Below, one piece after another: positions 7,018 through 15,529 of a stretch of DNA of 41,993 nt. Positions within the stretch are counted from its first letter, which is position 1. Each line of letters starts with the position of its first letter. The notes beneath the pieces were generated by a model. The model made no database searches, was not told where the DNA came from, and saw nothing but the letters and a program-made list of their open reading frames with translations. The position numbers and the translations under genes are program-made. Source of the DNA: Treponema sp. UBA1233 (GTDB lineage: Bacteria; Spirochaetota; Spirochaetia; Treponematales; Treponemataceae); the NCBI GenBank assembly GCA_002309305.1, contig DBWR01000020.1, forward strand, positions 1 through 41,993, in the 5' to 3' direction.

Positions 7018-9009
7018 ATGTTTTTAGAAGCAAAGAATGCCCTTGTATTCAAAAAGGGTAACGAAACTCTGATGATTGAACCATGGGGAAAAGATTCCCT
7101 GAGAGTGCGTTCAACTCTTGAACCTGCCTTCATCGACCATGATGTTGCGCTTACGGAAAAAATCAATCATGGAAACGCAAAGATTTCCGTCACAGAAAAC
7201 GGCGCCTCCATCTTCAACGGAATGCTTGAGGCAAGACTCAACAACAACGGGGTAATTTCTTTTTATAAAAATGGAAAGCTGATTTTACAGGAATATTACC
7301 GTCAATATGATCCAACTGCAACAAAAGAAAGCTGCTGTACAAAAATCATAAGCCGTCAGTTTCAGGGAATCATAGGCGGAGACTATTCTCTCACGGTACG
7401 CTTTAACCCGAATGATGAAGAAAAACTTTTTGGCATGGGACAGTATCCCACACCTTATCTTGACATGAAAGGCTGCACGCTCGAACTGGCACAGAGGAAC
7501 AGTCAGGTTTCAATTCCATTTGCCCTGTCTAATCTCGGCTATGGTTTTCTCTGGAATAATCCTGCCGTTGGTCGAGTGACATTTGGTAAAAACATTACGG
7601 AATGGCATGCGGAAAGCACAAAGGAAATGGACTACTGGATTACAGCCGGCGATACTCCCGCAGAAATTGTAGAAAAATATACCGCCGCAGTAGGACGTGC
7701 CCCTGCCCTCACGGAAGACTATCTCGGCTTCTGGCAGTGCAAGCTTAGATACCGAACCCAGGAAGAGATTCTTTCGGTTGCAAGGCGTTACAAGGAGATG
7801 GGCATTCATCTTGACGTTATCGTAATTGACTTTTTCCACTGGCCTCGTCAGGGAGACTGGTTCTTTGACAGGGAATACTGGCCGGATCCAAAGGCAATGT
7901 GCGACGAGCTTCATGCGATGGGAACAAAGGTCATGGTTTCCGTGTGGCCCAACGTTGATAAAAAATCAACACACTTTGCGGAGATGCAGGAAAAGGGATA
8001 TCTGATTCGTTCTGATCGCGGAAGCAACCAGAGCTTTGACTGGCAGGGAGACTGTCTTGCAATTGACGCTACAAATCCAGAGGCACGTGAATACCTGTGG
8101 AATATCTGCAAGAAAAACTATGCTGATTATGGAATCGACATGTTCTGGCTTGACAACTCAGAGCCTGACTTAAATGTTTATGATTTCGGAAACTACAGAT
8201 ATCAGCTTGGCAACGGCCTGCAGGTTGCAAACGTTTATCCGCAGATGTACAGCCGCTGCTTCTACGACGGAATGAAGGCAATGGGAAAGACCAACTTCGT
8301 AAACCTTGAGCGCTGTGCATGGGTCGGAAGCCAGAAATACAATCAGGTTATATGGAACGGTGATGTCCAGTCTACATGGGAATGTTTCAGAACTTCTGTC
8401 TGCGAAGGCTTGAACATGGGTCTTGCAGGAATTCCGTGGTGGACAACAGACATCGGCGGATTTATGTATGGTGACGTCCGCACAGAAGAATTCAAGGAAC
8501 TTTTGGTACGCTGGTTTGAATGGGCCGTGTTCACTCCAATCCTCAGGCTGCACGGAGACAGGGATCCGCATGACATTCCGCTTTTGGACAAGGACCCGGA
8601 GCGCGGTTATGGTGGAGGACACCTGTTCACAGGACGCGACAACGAAATCTGGAGTTATGGCGAAAAGGCACAGAAGATTATGGAAGCACAGATAAAGCTT
8701 CGTGAGAAAATCAAGCCCTACGTGACAAAGCTCATGAAGGAGGCAAGCGAGAACGGAAGCCCCGCAATGCGCACGATGTTCTACGAATTCCCCAACGATG
8801 AAAAATGCTGGAACCTGCGTGACCAGTACATGTTCGGCTCAGACTATCTTGTAGCCCCCATCCTTGCACCGCAAACATTCAGCCGCGAGGTATATCTGCC
8901 AAAAGGAAATTGGGAGGACATCAACGACGGAAAAACCTACAATGGCGGCCAAACCGTAACCGTAGATGCCCCAATTGAAAGCATACCGGTATTCAAATTA
9001 TTGAAGTAA
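7018..9009 (+). CDS. Glycoside hydrolase family 31 (alpha-glucosidase/alpha-xylosidase type)
   Basis: A 663-residue retaining exo-glycosidase without a signal peptide, so cytoplasmic. The N-terminal beta-sandwich (about 1-215) is followed by the TIM barrel, starting near YLGFWQCKLRYRTQEEI, and a C-terminal beta region. The nucleophile is Asp379 in MFWLDNSEP and the acid/base is Asp478 in WTTDIGGF. Further family markers are RLHGDRDPHD and the terminal YLPKGNWEDINDGKTYNGG. Length and start resemble the bacterial YicI-like alpha-xylosidases. The 99-residue spacing between the catalytic Asp residues is, from memory, more like that of alpha-glucosidases than the shorter YicI spacing, so substrate is open. 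It probably cleaves imported alpha-linked oligosaccharides. Ribosome binding site GGAGG about six bases before the ATG. Confidence 0.88.
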   Translation: MFLEAKNALVFKKGNETLMIEPWGKDSLRVRSTLEPAFIDHDVALTEKINHGNAKISVTENGASIFNGMLEARLNNNGVISFYKNGKLILQEYYRQYDPTATKESCCTKIISRQFQGIIGGDYSLTVRFNPNDEEKLFGMGQYPTPYLDMKGCTLELAQRNSQVSIPFALSNLGYGFLWNNPAVGRVTFGKNITEWHAESTKEMDYWITAGDTPAEIVEKYTAAVGRAPALTEDYLGFWQCKLRYRTQEEILSVARRYKEMGIHLDVIVIDFFHWPRQGDWFFDREYWPDPKAMCDELHAMGTKVMVSVWPNVDKKSTHFAEMQEKGYLIRSDRGSNQSFDWQGDCLAIDATNPEAREYLWNICKKNYADYGIDMFWLDNSEPDLNVYDFGNYRYQLGNGLQVANVYPQMYSRCFYDGMKAMGKTNFVNLERCAWVGSQKYNQVIWNGDVQSTWECFRTSVCEGLNMGLAGIPWWTTDIGGFMYGDVRTEEFKELLVRWFEWAVFTPILRLHGDRDPHDIPLLDKDPERGYGGGHLFTGRDNEIWSYGEKAQKIMEAQIKLREKIKPYVTKLMKEASENGSPAMRTMFYEFPNDEKCWNLRDQYMFGSDYLVAPILAPQTFSREVYLPKGNWEDINDGKTYNGGQTVTVDAPIESIPVFKLLK

Positions 9010-9029
9010 CTCCTCATTTATGCTATAAT
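9001..9029 (+). promoter_or_regulatory. Promoter of hisD-def-fmt
   Basis: TTGAAG (9001-9006), a 17-base spacer and TATAAT (9024-9029) with an upstream TGC give a strong extended -10 promoter. The -35 is made of the last two sense codons of the GH31 gene. The predicted start near 9036 leaves a leader of about 40 bases containing an AGAGAGG site before the ATG at 9077, so this unit is not leaderless. Confidence 0.7.
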
Positions 9030-9076
9030 TTTTGCATTCTGCACGAATGAGCGGTTGTGCGGAAGAGAGGTGTAAA

Positions 9077-10450
9077 ATGATAAAGATTCTAAACGCAAAT
9101 CAGGTTGAAGACTCTTTCTTTGAAGGAAGGGATTTTGGGACTACGATTGATACCGTACGTCAGGTTCTTGTAGACGTCAAGGCGCGCAAGGATCAGGCAC
9201 TTCACCACTATGCCGCTCAATTTGACGTTTCAGATCCAGAAGTTTTTGAGATTCCTGTTGCAACCTTAAAGGCAGCAGCTGAAAAAATGCAAAAGGAAAC
9301 CCCAGATTTGTACAATTCACTATGCCTGTCACGAGATCTGGCATTGGATTTTGCAAAAAAGCAGAGGGAATCATTTACTGATTTTGAAACTGAACTCAGA
9401 CCCGGACTTTTTACAGGACAAAAGAACATTCCGGTGGAAAAGGCAGGCGTATATGTTCCGGCAGGACGTTTCCCGCTTGTAAGTTCCGTAGTGATGACGA
9501 TAACCCCGGCTGTTGCGGCTGGTGTGGATGAAGTTATCCTGTGCACTCCACCAAGGGTACACCCCGATGACATGGCACGTGCGGAAAAAGAAGGCCTTGG
9601 CAAATTTGGAAATGCATTAAAGGGTGGCAAACCCTATGCTGACGAAAAGATTATGGCGGCGGCATACCTCTGCGGCGTAAACCGTGTGTTTGCATGCGGC
9701 GGAAGTCAGGCGATTGCGGCAATGGCATTCGGTACGGAATCGATTCCCAAGGTTGACGTTGTTGCAGGCCCCGGAAACAAATATGTAGCAGAGGCGAAAA
9801 AGCTTGTATACGGAACGGTCGGCATAGACATGATTGCAGGCCCCACCGAGGTCTTCATCATAGCGGACTCAAGCGCAAATCCGGTTTGGGTTGCGGCAGA
9901 CCTTCTTGCCCAGGCAGAACACGATGTTGTGGCACAACCGATTCTTGCCACCAACGACAGGACTCTTGCACAAAAGGTTTCAGATGAAATTGAACGTCAG
10001 ATTCAAACCCTCAGCACAAAAGAAACTGCCAGAAAGAGCATAGACACATATGGAATCATAATCGTGACCGATACTCTGGAAGAGGCTGTTGAAATAGCAA
10101 ACAGGCGTGCCCCGGAACACCTGGAACTTGCATTGGAAGCAGGTGCACAAAGGGATAAGCTACAGAACATGGCAAGAGATTACGGTTCCATGTTCATAGG
10201 CCATGGTACTGCCGAAGTATTCGGAGACTATGCGGCTGGACTCAACCACACGCTGCCAACATCAGGAAGCGCAAGGTTTACCGGAGGACTTTCGGTCAGG
10301 ATGTTCCTTAAAACCGTTACCACACTGCGCGTAAAGGAAGGGGAAAAGGGTGTCAAAGACTCAGCCGTTGCAGCAGGATTCCTTGGTGATGCCGAAGGTC
10401 TTGCAGGACATGCAAGGGCAGCTCGCTTACGTCTTGGTCAGGGAGTGTAA
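9077..10450 (+). CDS. hisD: Histidinol dehydrogenase
   Basis: A 457-residue zinc- and NAD-dependent enzyme that oxidises L-histidinol to histidine, the last steps of histidine synthesis. I start at the ATG at 9077 because it has an AGAGAGG site and matches the family start; an upstream ATG at 9032 lies before the predicted transcription start. Catalytic and metal motifs are intact: AQAEHD (zinc Gln and His), RAPEHLEL (Glu-His pair), GDYAAGLNHTLPTSGSARF and GLAGHARAAR (terminal zinc His). Between CTPP and the CGVNRVFACGGSQAIAAMA stretch there is a longer loop than usual (VHPDDMARAEKEGLGKFGNA, about 15 extra residues). No other his gene is adjacent, so a HisD-family dehydrogenase acting on another alcohol remains possible. 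Confidence 0.82.
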   Translation: MIKILNANQVEDSFFEGRDFGTTIDTVRQVLVDVKARKDQALHHYAAQFDVSDPEVFEIPVATLKAAAEKMQKETPDLYNSLCLSRDLALDFAKKQRESFTDFETELRPGLFTGQKNIPVEKAGVYVPAGRFPLVSSVVMTITPAVAAGVDEVILCTPPRVHPDDMARAEKEGLGKFGNALKGGKPYADEKIMAAAYLCGVNRVFACGGSQAIAAMAFGTESIPKVDVVAGPGNKYVAEAKKLVYGTVGIDMIAGPTEVFIIADSSANPVWVAADLLAQAEHDVVAQPILATNDRTLAQKVSDEIERQIQTLSTKETARKSIDTYGIIIVTDTLEEAVEIANRRAPEHLELALEAGAQRDKLQNMARDYGSMFIGHGTAEVFGDYAAGLNHTLPTSGSARFTGGLSVRMFLKTVTTLRVKEGEKGVKDSAVAAGFLGDAEGLAGHARAARLRLGQGV

Positions 10451-10454
10451 TTGA

Positions 10455-11036
10455 ATGAAGATATATAAATTGGGCGAGGAAGTTCTGCGTGAAAAATGCG
10501 TGGAAGTAAAGCCGGAAGAGATAAACGACGAATTCAGGGCCACTCTGAACGAAATGTTTGAGACAATGGAAAGTGCCAACGGTGTGGGTCTTGCGGCCCC
10601 TCAGGTTGGAATTGCCAAACGCTTTTTCGTGGTTGTAGCCGATGATGATATCCGCAGGGTGTTCATAAACCCGGTAATAACAAAAACATCCAATGACCTT
10701 GTTGACTATGAGGAAGGATGCCTTTCAATCCCAGGGTTTTACGAAAACATAAAGAGGCCTTCAAAGGTGTCAGTAATCGCACTCAACGAAAACGGAAAGC
10801 AGTTCTCAATCGAAGAGGCCGACGGTCTGCTGGCTCGTGTCATTCAACATGAAAATGATCACTTGGACGGCATACTCTACATTGACAGGGGAGACCAGAA
10901 ATTCAAGGAATCCACAGAAGAACAGTTCAAAAAACGTGCTGAACGTGCTGCAAAAAAAGCCCTTGAAAAAGAAAGGAAAAAAGCTTCAATCGCCGCAAAA
11001 CTTGCAGCCAAACAGGAAAAAAAGGAAAGATCATAA
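10455..11036 (+). CDS. def: Peptide deformylase
   Basis: A 193-residue metalloenzyme that removes the N-formyl group from nascent proteins. All three motifs are present: GVGLAAPQVG (residues 43-52), EEGCLSIPG with metal ligand Cys89, and QHENDHLDG with His132, catalytic Glu133 and His136. The last 45 residues are a Lys/Ala/Glu-rich, probably helical tail (AERAAKKALEKERKKA) that most deformylases lack. The bacterial enzyme ends in a helix that contacts the ribosome, so a ribosome-binding role for the extension is a reasonable guess. GGGAGTG in the end of hisD serves as ribosome binding site. fmt starts two bases after the stop, the classic def-fmt pairing. Confidence 0.95.
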   Translation: MKIYKLGEEVLREKCVEVKPEEINDEFRATLNEMFETMESANGVGLAAPQVGIAKRFFVVVADDDIRRVFINPVITKTSNDLVDYEEGCLSIPGFYENIKRPSKVSVIALNENGKQFSIEEADGLLARVIQHENDHLDGILYIDRGDQKFKESTEEQFKKRAERAAKKALEKERKKASIAAKLAAKQEKKERS

Positions 11037-11038
11037 AA

Positions 11039-12052
11039 ATGCTTAGGGTTATTTATGCCGGAAGTCCAGCAGCATCTTCACGTGCACTGGAATTGATACT
11101 TAAAGACAGCTACATGTCCGCATCCATACCGGAAGAACACTACAAGATTGTCGGTGTACTCACAAATCCACCGTCCACACAGGGCAGGCACAAGGACTTG
11201 ATTCCTACAGAAGTCGCCCATTATGCCCAAATCTGGAACGAAGCCCGCGATGAGGGAATAGTCATTCTGTCTCCGGAACACATCAAGCAGGAGGCAAGGG
11301 AACAAATTGCAGCCCTGCACCCGGACATCTTCATCTGCTTTGCATACGGCCACATTCTGGGACCAAAGTTCTTTTCGCTGTTCAAGTACGGTGGAATAAA
11401 CCTTCATCCTTCACTTTTACCCAAATACCGCGGGGCAACTCCGGTAAACCAGGCCATACTCAACGGCGACAGCGAAACCGGCATCTGCATTCAGAAAATG
11501 GCCCTTGGAATTGATGAGGGCGACATACTCAGCATGCAGCGCTGGACACTGACTGGAACCGAAACAGCAGAATCCCTGTTAAAGGAAGTGGCACTCCACG
11601 GAGCAATCTCCATTACCACAATCCTGCGTTATATAGCAAAGAACCACGAACTCCCTATTTCCCATCCTCAGAGGGGGGATGCATCATACTGTTCAATCAT
11701 CAAAAAAGAAGACGGAAGGATCAACTGGACTAACAGTGCTGAAAAAATCGATGCTCAGATTAGGGCATACACACCGTGGCCGGGCTGTTTTACCAGCTGC
11801 AACGGTCAGATGCTCAAGATAATCAAGGCACGTGATGCGGCAAAAATCGCCTTCCAGGATAATTCCATCCCCAAGAATACGGCGGCAGTACCGGGAACAG
11901 TCCTTTCCTACAACAAGCAGAGAGGCATACTGATTCAGACAGGGGACGGGGTTTTAATTGCGACAGAACTTCAATGGCAGGCAAAGAAAGCCATGGACTA
12001 TAAATCTTTCATGAACGGGGCCAGAAATTTTATTGGCAGTGTTCTTGAATGA
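11039..12052 (+). CDS. fmt: Methionyl-tRNA formyltransferase
   Basis: A 337-residue cytoplasmic enzyme that transfers the formyl group from 10-formyl-tetrahydrofolate to Met-tRNAfMet. The N-terminal Rossmann-like formyltransferase domain has the catalytic set NLHPSLLPKYRGATPVNQAI (Asn-His) and GIDEGDIL (Asp). The C-terminal OB-like domain (about 225-337) contains RAYTPWPGCFT. It is slightly longer than the usual ~315 residues because of an N-terminal insertion with several acidic and aromatic residues (PEEHYKIVGVLTNPP follows). It is cotranscribed with def. Its 3' end (TTGAATGA) also supplies the -35 element for the PASTA gene. Confidence 0.95.
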   Translation: MLRVIYAGSPAASSRALELILKDSYMSASIPEEHYKIVGVLTNPPSTQGRHKDLIPTEVAHYAQIWNEARDEGIVILSPEHIKQEAREQIAALHPDIFICFAYGHILGPKFFSLFKYGGINLHPSLLPKYRGATPVNQAILNGDSETGICIQKMALGIDEGDILSMQRWTLTGTETAESLLKEVALHGAISITTILRYIAKNHELPISHPQRGDASYCSIIKKEDGRINWTNSAEKIDAQIRAYTPWPGCFTSCNGQMLKIIKARDAAKIAFQDNSIPKNTAAVPGTVLSYNKQRGILIQTGDGVLIATELQWQAKKAMDYKSFMNGARNFIGSVLE

Positions 12053-12073
12053 AAACCTTTAATATGGTAGGAT
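12045..12073 (+). promoter_or_regulatory. Leaderless-type promoter of the PASTA gene
   Basis: TTGAAT (12045-12050), a 17-base spacer and TAGGAT (12068-12073) preceded by TGG form an extended -10 promoter. Only seven bases (TTTTACT) separate it from the ATG at 12081, and no Shine-Dalgarno sequence exists. The -35 overlaps the fmt stop codon. Confidence 0.6.
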
Positions 12074-12080
12074 TTTTACT

Positions 12081-13154
12081 ATGAATGAGATAATTAAATC
12101 AAATGCATCAAAGCAAGTTGCCAAGGTGCCAAAAGAAAAAAAGCCCAAGAAAAAGTTCCGGCTTGGAACTGCCTTTAAGGAACAGATTGCCCAACTCGGC
12201 AAAGGCGGATGGCTCCTGTTTTTTACGATGTTCTTTTCGCTTTTCATCATGGTGGCGGCTTGTCTGGCTGTGTTCTTCTCATCTGTTCAGGGGGAAGAAA
12301 AGGTCAAGGTTCCCGATGTATTGGGAAAATCCCTTGTTGCTGCACAGCTTGAATTGCAGGCAAAGGAACTTTATCCAAAACTCCTGCTCAAGTACTCGGA
12401 GATTCCAGGAACAGAAGGCATGGTCATAGACATGGATCCGGGTCCAGGCTCCATTACCAAGGCATATCACCGTGTTACGCTTACTGTAAGCCGTGGCGTC
12501 CAGACCGAATCAATGCCTGATTACGTCGGAAAGGATGCTGATGAGGCACAGACCAAGCTGAATACTGAGTTTGCAGGTTCATCGGTCGTAACAGTTGCGC
12601 CAATCGTATACCAGAAGAGCGACAAACCGGCGGGAACAATCCTTACACAGTCACCAAAGGCAAAGACATCACTTGATGATCCCGTTACCGTACACTTTGT
12701 AGTATCCAGCGGAAACATACAGGCACGCACGACAGTACCGGATTTGATGGGAAAGAGCCTGCCTCAGGTTTTGACTCAGCTTGAAAAATCACCACTTGTA
12801 TTTGACTTTACCGCACATACGGCTGGAGAAGGTGACGTTCCGGGAACTGTAACATCACAGAGCGTTAGAGAGGGTGAGGTTGATGAATTCACACATGTTC
12901 AGATTGACATGGCATTCCCTGCACCACAGGAAGATGACACCAGCGCCTACGGCATATTCTCTTATACTTTGAATGAATATCCATACCCTGTTCCAGTACG
13001 TGTTGAAGCCAGCGACAACGAAGGTAACATAACCAAGCTCGCAGACTTCATGCACCCAGGAAAAGAGTTTACGATTCCATACAACGTAAAGAAGAACAGC
13101 GTAATCACACTGTACGTCATGGGCGAATCAACCGCAAGACACACGGTACAATAA
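12081..13154 (+). CDS. Stand-alone PASTA-domain membrane protein
   Basis: A 357-residue protein with a basic cytoplasmic N-terminus (1-50, very Lys-rich), one transmembrane helix (about 52-75) and three extracytoplasmic PASTA repeats. These begin at VKVPDVLGKSLVAAQLEL, SMPDYVGKDADEAQTKL and TVPDLMGKSLPQVLTQL. A C-terminal beta-rich domain covers about 285-357. PASTA domains bind uncrosslinked peptidoglycan or its precursors and usually sit on Ser/Thr kinases or penicillin-binding proteins. Here neither catalytic domain is present, so it is probably a cell-wall binding or scaffolding protein. It sits just after def-fmt but has its own close-spaced promoter. Confidence 0.88.
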   Translation: MNEIIKSNASKQVAKVPKEKKPKKKFRLGTAFKEQIAQLGKGGWLLFFTMFFSLFIMVAACLAVFFSSVQGEEKVKVPDVLGKSLVAAQLELQAKELYPKLLLKYSEIPGTEGMVIDMDPGPGSITKAYHRVTLTVSRGVQTESMPDYVGKDADEAQTKLNTEFAGSSVVTVAPIVYQKSDKPAGTILTQSPKAKTSLDDPVTVHFVVSSGNIQARTTVPDLMGKSLPQVLTQLEKSPLVFDFTAHTAGEGDVPGTVTSQSVREGEVDEFTHVQIDMAFPAPQEDDTSAYGIFSYTLNEYPYPVPVRVEASDNEGNITKLADFMHPGKEFTIPYNVKKNSVITLYVMGESTARHTVQ

Positions 13155-13161
13155 GAACAAC

Positions 13162-13244
13162 GTCATTCCGGACTTGATCCGGAATCCTGATATTGCATGT
13201 TGGGATGCTGAATCACCTGTCTGCCGACAGGCGTTCAGCATGAC
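13162..13244. repeat. 83-base palindromic intergenic element (two hairpins)
   Basis: The element is bounded by GTCAT (13162-13166) and ATGAC (13240-13244). Hairpin one has an 8-base perfect stem, ATTCCGGA/TCCGGAAT, with loop CTTGA (13165-13185). Hairpin two pairs ATGCTGAA (13205-13212) with TTCAGCAT (13234-13241) and, inside it, CCTGTC with GACAGG around TGCC. A further GTCATTCGG begins at 13252, like a truncated copy. It lies between convergent genes and could end transcription both ways or act as a REP-like dispersed repeat. No second copy is visible elsewhere in this window. Confidence 0.75.
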
Positions 13245-13288
13245 AAATACAGTCATTCGGAAAAACAGCAAAACTTTATAAATACAAT

Positions 13289-14008
13289 TTATTTTTCCAA
13301 AACATTACCGTCTTCTGTTGCTATGAAAACAGTGGGCGGTAATTTTGTAAAGAAGCCACATTCTACTACACCTGTAATCTTGTTTATCTCTTCTTCCATG
13401 AATGCGGCATCTACACTCTTTTCCCATACACAGTCCAGAATCATGTTGCCGTTGTCGGTAATGACAGGCCCCGCCTTTTTGACACCGTCCCTCAGGGTAC
13501 ATTTTGCACCGAGCTTTTCAAGTGCCAGAGTAACAGGAACCCTTGCCTCAGCGATTATTTCTACAGGAAGGGGGAATTTTGTTCCATGGTCTTTAACAGC
13601 CTTGGAACTGTCGGCTACAATGACAAAGCTTGATGAGTTGTAAGCAACAATCTTTTCACGAAGAAGAGCAGCTCCACCGCCCTTGATCAGGGTCTTGTCC
13701 GGACCGATTTCATCCGCACCGTCTATCGCAAGATCAAGATGACCTCCTATGCAACGGTCGTTCAATGTATAAACCGGCACACCATTGTCCTGGAGCGCAA
13801 CAGCAGTCTGGAAACTTGTTGCCACAGCCTTGATGTCCTTTAACGTTCCGTCCGCAATCCTTTCGCACAACCTTTTTACGGCGGGCATTGCAGTGGAACC
13901 TGTGCCCAAACCGATTTTCATTCCGCTAAAAATCCTGCCCTGTTCAATCAAGGTGTCGATAGCTTTTGTTGCCGCAAGAACTTTCTGTTCGTCTTTTGAA
14001 ACTGCCAT
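13289..14008 (-). CDS. rpiA: Ribose-5-phosphate isomerase A
   Basis: A 239-residue cytoplasmic enzyme that interconverts ribose-5-phosphate and ribulose-5-phosphate in the pentose phosphate pathway. Motifs are GLGTGSTAMPAVKRL near residue 33, DLAIDGADEIGPD with the catalytic Asp pair, and KGGGAALLREK with the catalytic Lys region. The length is typical. It follows aroDE by 18 bases with a GAGGAG ribosome binding site, so the two are cotranscribed. That is sensible because pentose phosphate flux supplies erythrose-4-phosphate to the shikimate pathway, though the link may be fortuitous. Confidence 0.95.
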   Translation of the reverse strand: MAVSKDEQKVLAATKAIDTLIEQGRIFSGMKIGLGTGSTAMPAVKRLCERIADGTLKDIKAVATSFQTAVALQDNGVPVYTLNDRCIGGHLDLAIDGADEIGPDKTLIKGGGAALLREKIVAYNSSSFVIVADSSKAVKDHGTKFPLPVEIIAEARVPVTLALEKLGAKCTLRDGVKKAGPVITDNGNMILDCVWEKSVDAAFMEEEINKITGVVECGFFTKLPPTVFIATEDGNVLEK

Positions 14009-14026
14009 TATATTCTCCTCATTAAC

Positions 14027-15523
14027 TTAATATTCAACTCCGGTAAACAGCCTGAACTGTTCGTATGCCTGATACCGCAGCATGTCATATCCGTTGCACA
14101 CCTTGCACCCGGCTTTTGAAGCACGAGCCATTACAGGTGTAACTGCCGGAACATATACTATGTCAAAAAGCATTTCTTTTCCGCTAAAGTCATAGAAATA
14201 GAGCGGATCATTTTCCTCACTGGAACTGTCTTCGCTGTTCATGCCCACCGACGTTGTCTGGATTATTATGTCGCTGTATTTTTTCAGCAGTTCAATTGAC
14301 TCTGAAGAAAGCCTTGCATACTTGAAGCCATAAAGCTCTGCAAGCTCCTGAGCCTTTTTGGTAGTCCTGTTGAATATGCATGCATCACCCTTCAGGTTCT
14401 TTACGGAATATGCAATTGCTCGGGACGCTCCACCCGCACCGATGATTGCAACCTTTTTGTGTGCAAGATTCTTGGTACCAAGGAATTCCAAAAGCGACTT
14501 TGTAAATCCGATTACGTCGGTATTGTATGCACGCCACTTTCCATGCTCATCCCTGACTATGGTATTGCTTGCACCCACATCCAGCGCTGTTTTTTCAACA
14601 ATGTCAACATTATCCAAAACCGCCTCTTTATGCGGAATGGTAACAGACAATCCCCTTACACCCGCAACATTTGCAAATTCCATCACATCCCTGAACGAGT
14701 CTGAGCGTATGGGGACATAAACAGAATTCATGTCGTGTTTTTCATAACCGGCATTATGCAATACGGGACTTCCGGTTTTCTTAAGGGGCCATCCTGTAAT
14801 TCCATACAGAGTTGTTTCTTCATTTATCTTGCTGAAACGATATGTGTTTTTTAAGACAATGGGATCAAGATGAGCAAGATCCGCAAGGTTTCCCTGAGTT
14901 TCCGACGGAGAGGCATAAGTCAGATAGTTCTTTAACTTGGCGCTTAAAATCCGCGTGGGAGTTCCCATCGGACCCATGGCAACAACAATGTGATTTGAAT
15001 CCTTTAGCTTTGCAGTCTCGTCAAAAACCATCTTTACGTCATCAAGGCTGTGGGGCATAAATGCAATCTTTGGAATTTCAAATTCAGATCCGCGAAGCCG
15101 TTCAAGCCTCTGGGCGATGTTTGCGATCGGGTTCTTCATGTCATGTATGCTGCGTATGATCCTGAGCCCATAAGCTGTGGCCGCATCCTGCAGACTGGAA
15201 ACGTGGAAATCTTCTTCAAAATCAACGTATGCAAAATTGCGTGAAGTATCCTGATCAATGAAAGAAAGTGCCTTTGCAAAAAGAACTGAACGGTTAGCCT
15301 CACCCTCAATAAACTGACCGCCGTCAACCCTGCGACGAATCGTAAGTATGCACGGAACCGAAGACATGGCAGGAAACTTCCGGAGCACAAGCCGCTCGTC
15401 ATCATTAAGGAAATCCGCACGAAGCTCCACCACATCAATATATTCACGATATTTTTCTATAATTTCAACATCTTCTTTAAGAGTCTTGCCCGTAAGGGTC
15501 AAACAGATTAATGGTTGTGACAT
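14027..15523 (-). CDS. aroDE: Fused 3-dehydroquinate dehydratase (type I) / shikimate dehydrogenase
   Basis: A 498-residue bifunctional enzyme for two consecutive shikimate-pathway steps. Residues 1-215 are a type I dehydroquinase with His127 (SIHDM) as acid/base and Lys152 (PKIAFMP) as Schiff-base Lys. Residues 235-498 are shikimate dehydrogenase: substrate Ser252 (GSPVLHN), catalytic Lys299 (TIPHKE) and Asp336 (YNTDVIGF), NADP loop GAGGAS (362-367) and NRT (385-387). The fusion is known in plants, chlamydiae and some spirochaetes, so it is not new. It gives directed transfer of dehydroshikimate. It has its own promoter, whose -35 overlaps the upstream stop, and no Shine-Dalgarno sequence. 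rpiA follows in the same transcript. Confidence 0.94.
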   Translation of the reverse strand: MSQPLICLTLTGKTLKEDVEIIEKYREYIDVVELRADFLNDDERLVLRKFPAMSSVPCILTIRRRVDGGQFIEGEANRSVLFAKALSFIDQDTSRNFAYVDFEEDFHVSSLQDAATAYGLRIIRSIHDMKNPIANIAQRLERLRGSEFEIPKIAFMPHSLDDVKMVFDETAKLKDSNHIVVAMGPMGTPTRILSAKLKNYLTYASPSETQGNLADLAHLDPIVLKNTYRFSKINEETTLYGITGWPLKKTGSPVLHNAGYEKHDMNSVYVPIRSDSFRDVMEFANVAGVRGLSVTIPHKEAVLDNVDIVEKTALDVGASNTIVRDEHGKWRAYNTDVIGFTKSLLEFLGTKNLAHKKVAIIGAGGASRAIAYSVKNLKGDACIFNRTTKKAQELAELYGFKYARLSSESIELLKKYSDIIIQTTSVGMNSEDSSSEENDPLYFYDFSGKEMLFDIVYVPAVTPVMARASKAGCKVCNGYDMLRYQAYEQFRLFTGVEY

Positions 15524-15529
15524 GCTTTT

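Noticed and set aside
9032..9076. Upstream ATG for hisD
   Set aside because: It lies before the predicted transcription start and has no ribosome binding site; the ATG at 9077 fits the family start.
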